Assembly: GCA_903923905.1 (NCBI GenBank) | Contig: CAIXZH010000102.1 | Span: 1-33,202, forward strand | DNA from: an uncultured Bacteroidia bacterium | Lineage (GTDB): Bacteria > Bacteroidota > Bacteroidia > Bacteroidales > Prolixibacteraceae | DNA: 33,202 nucleotides | Direction of reading: 5' to 3' | In this document: positions 32,902 to 33,202 of the stretch, in pieces | How positions within the stretch are numbered: position 1 is the stretch's first letter | Layout of the letters: every line of letters begins with the position of its first letter | Notes under the pieces: generated by a model | The model's input: the letters and a program-made list of their open reading frames with translations, nothing else | Databases searched by the model: none | What the model was told of the DNA's origin: nothing | Program-made: the position numbers and the translations under genes

Positions 32902-33202
32902 TTAAAAAGCAATTCCAAAACTTACTCCACCCCGAAACCATGGATATGGAATATTATTTGCCTTTACTATTACCTGAGTATCTGTTTGATTAACTGAGAG
33001 CTTGTTTTTGATGAACGAGGGTAAATTTGCAATATTTTGAGCTATCACTTCATTTAAAACACCACTACTGTCCGGTTAAGAATTCCAGAGTGACAACTGG
33101 GATCCATCGGGCTGGTTATTAAAATTATTATTGTTTTCAAAAAGTTCTTTGACAGGGGTCTTTTCGAACAGAGTAAGACCCAAAGTTTGAGCGAATGTAT
33201 AA
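32902..33202 (-). pseudogene. C-terminal part of an outer-membrane-type gene with an in-frame stop
   Basis: Reading the minus strand in the frame that ends at 32902 gives about 98 codons with one interruption. The downstream 57 codons end NNIPYPWFRGGVSFGIAF, a classic C-terminal beta-barrel signature with terminal Phe. The upstream 41 codons include LGLTLFEKTPVKELFENNNN and look protein-like in the same frame. A single TAA at 33076-33078 separates them (LSLWNS-stop-PDSSG). This fits a gene broken by a nonsense mutation and truncated by the window end, though a sequencing error or a genuine stop with a fragment after it cannot be excluded. The family cannot be named from this part. Confidence 0.55.

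Overview
The window looks like chromosomal DNA of a member of the Bacteroidota, most likely class Bacteroidia. The clues are a fused E1 alpha/beta 2-oxoacid dehydrogenase, the lineage-typical families DUF5606 and DUF5777, a Bacteroidetes-type TonB-dependent receptor, weak or absent Shine-Dalgarno sequences, and repeated matches to the Bacteroidetes -7 promoter element TAnnTTTG at sensible distances from start codons. Most of it is housekeeping and metabolic DNA. I saw no tRNA, rRNA, CRISPR array, insertion sequence or phage gene.

Layout. 125-2422: a small XRE-type regulator, then overlapping pyrK-pyrD for pyrimidine synthesis. 2481-7885: an exported serine beta-lactamase-like hydrolase, a 2-oxoacid dehydrogenase E2 followed by fused E1, and a flavodoxin. 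7965-9378: a membrane-anchored glucosaminidase and methylglyoxal synthase. 9460-13919 (minus): exported MsrB, an exported TPR protein and gyrA. 14241-19614: clpC and mazG converging on a shared terminator, then phoH-purC. 19807-23996: DUF5606, and a TonB-dependent receptor divergent from a GH109-type exported Gfo/Idh/MocA protein. 24070-26901: a membrane zinc peptidase, a small very basic exported protein, a DUF502 membrane protein and a multi-cysteine iron-sulfur protein. 27057-29291: a cysteine-free Crp/Fnr-family regulator translationally coupled to pabB and pabC. 29493-32843: a tight five-gene envelope operon. 32902 to the end: the C-terminal part of an outer-membrane-type gene interrupted by an in-frame stop.

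Two parts deserve most attention. (1) The five-gene operon at 29493-32843 encodes a three-heme-motif cytochrome c-like protein, a one-heme lipoprotein, a DUF5777 predicted beta-barrel, a YceI protein and an anchored OB-fold protein. It reads as a self-contained envelope module, possibly redox, with no function I can name. (2) The divergent region 26902-27056 has one 22-bp dyad between two opposed -7 elements. The spacing predicts that the Crp/Fnr protein activates the iron-sulfur gene and represses its own operon, which unexpectedly carries the p-aminobenzoate genes. Smaller points are tandem TTACA-NN-TGTAA dyads before the beta-lactamase-like gene, a 22-bp perfect terminator stem holding both stop codons of clpC and mazG, and a flavodoxin with an atypical phosphate-binding loop.

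All calls come from reading sequence and recalling protein families. No database search was possible.
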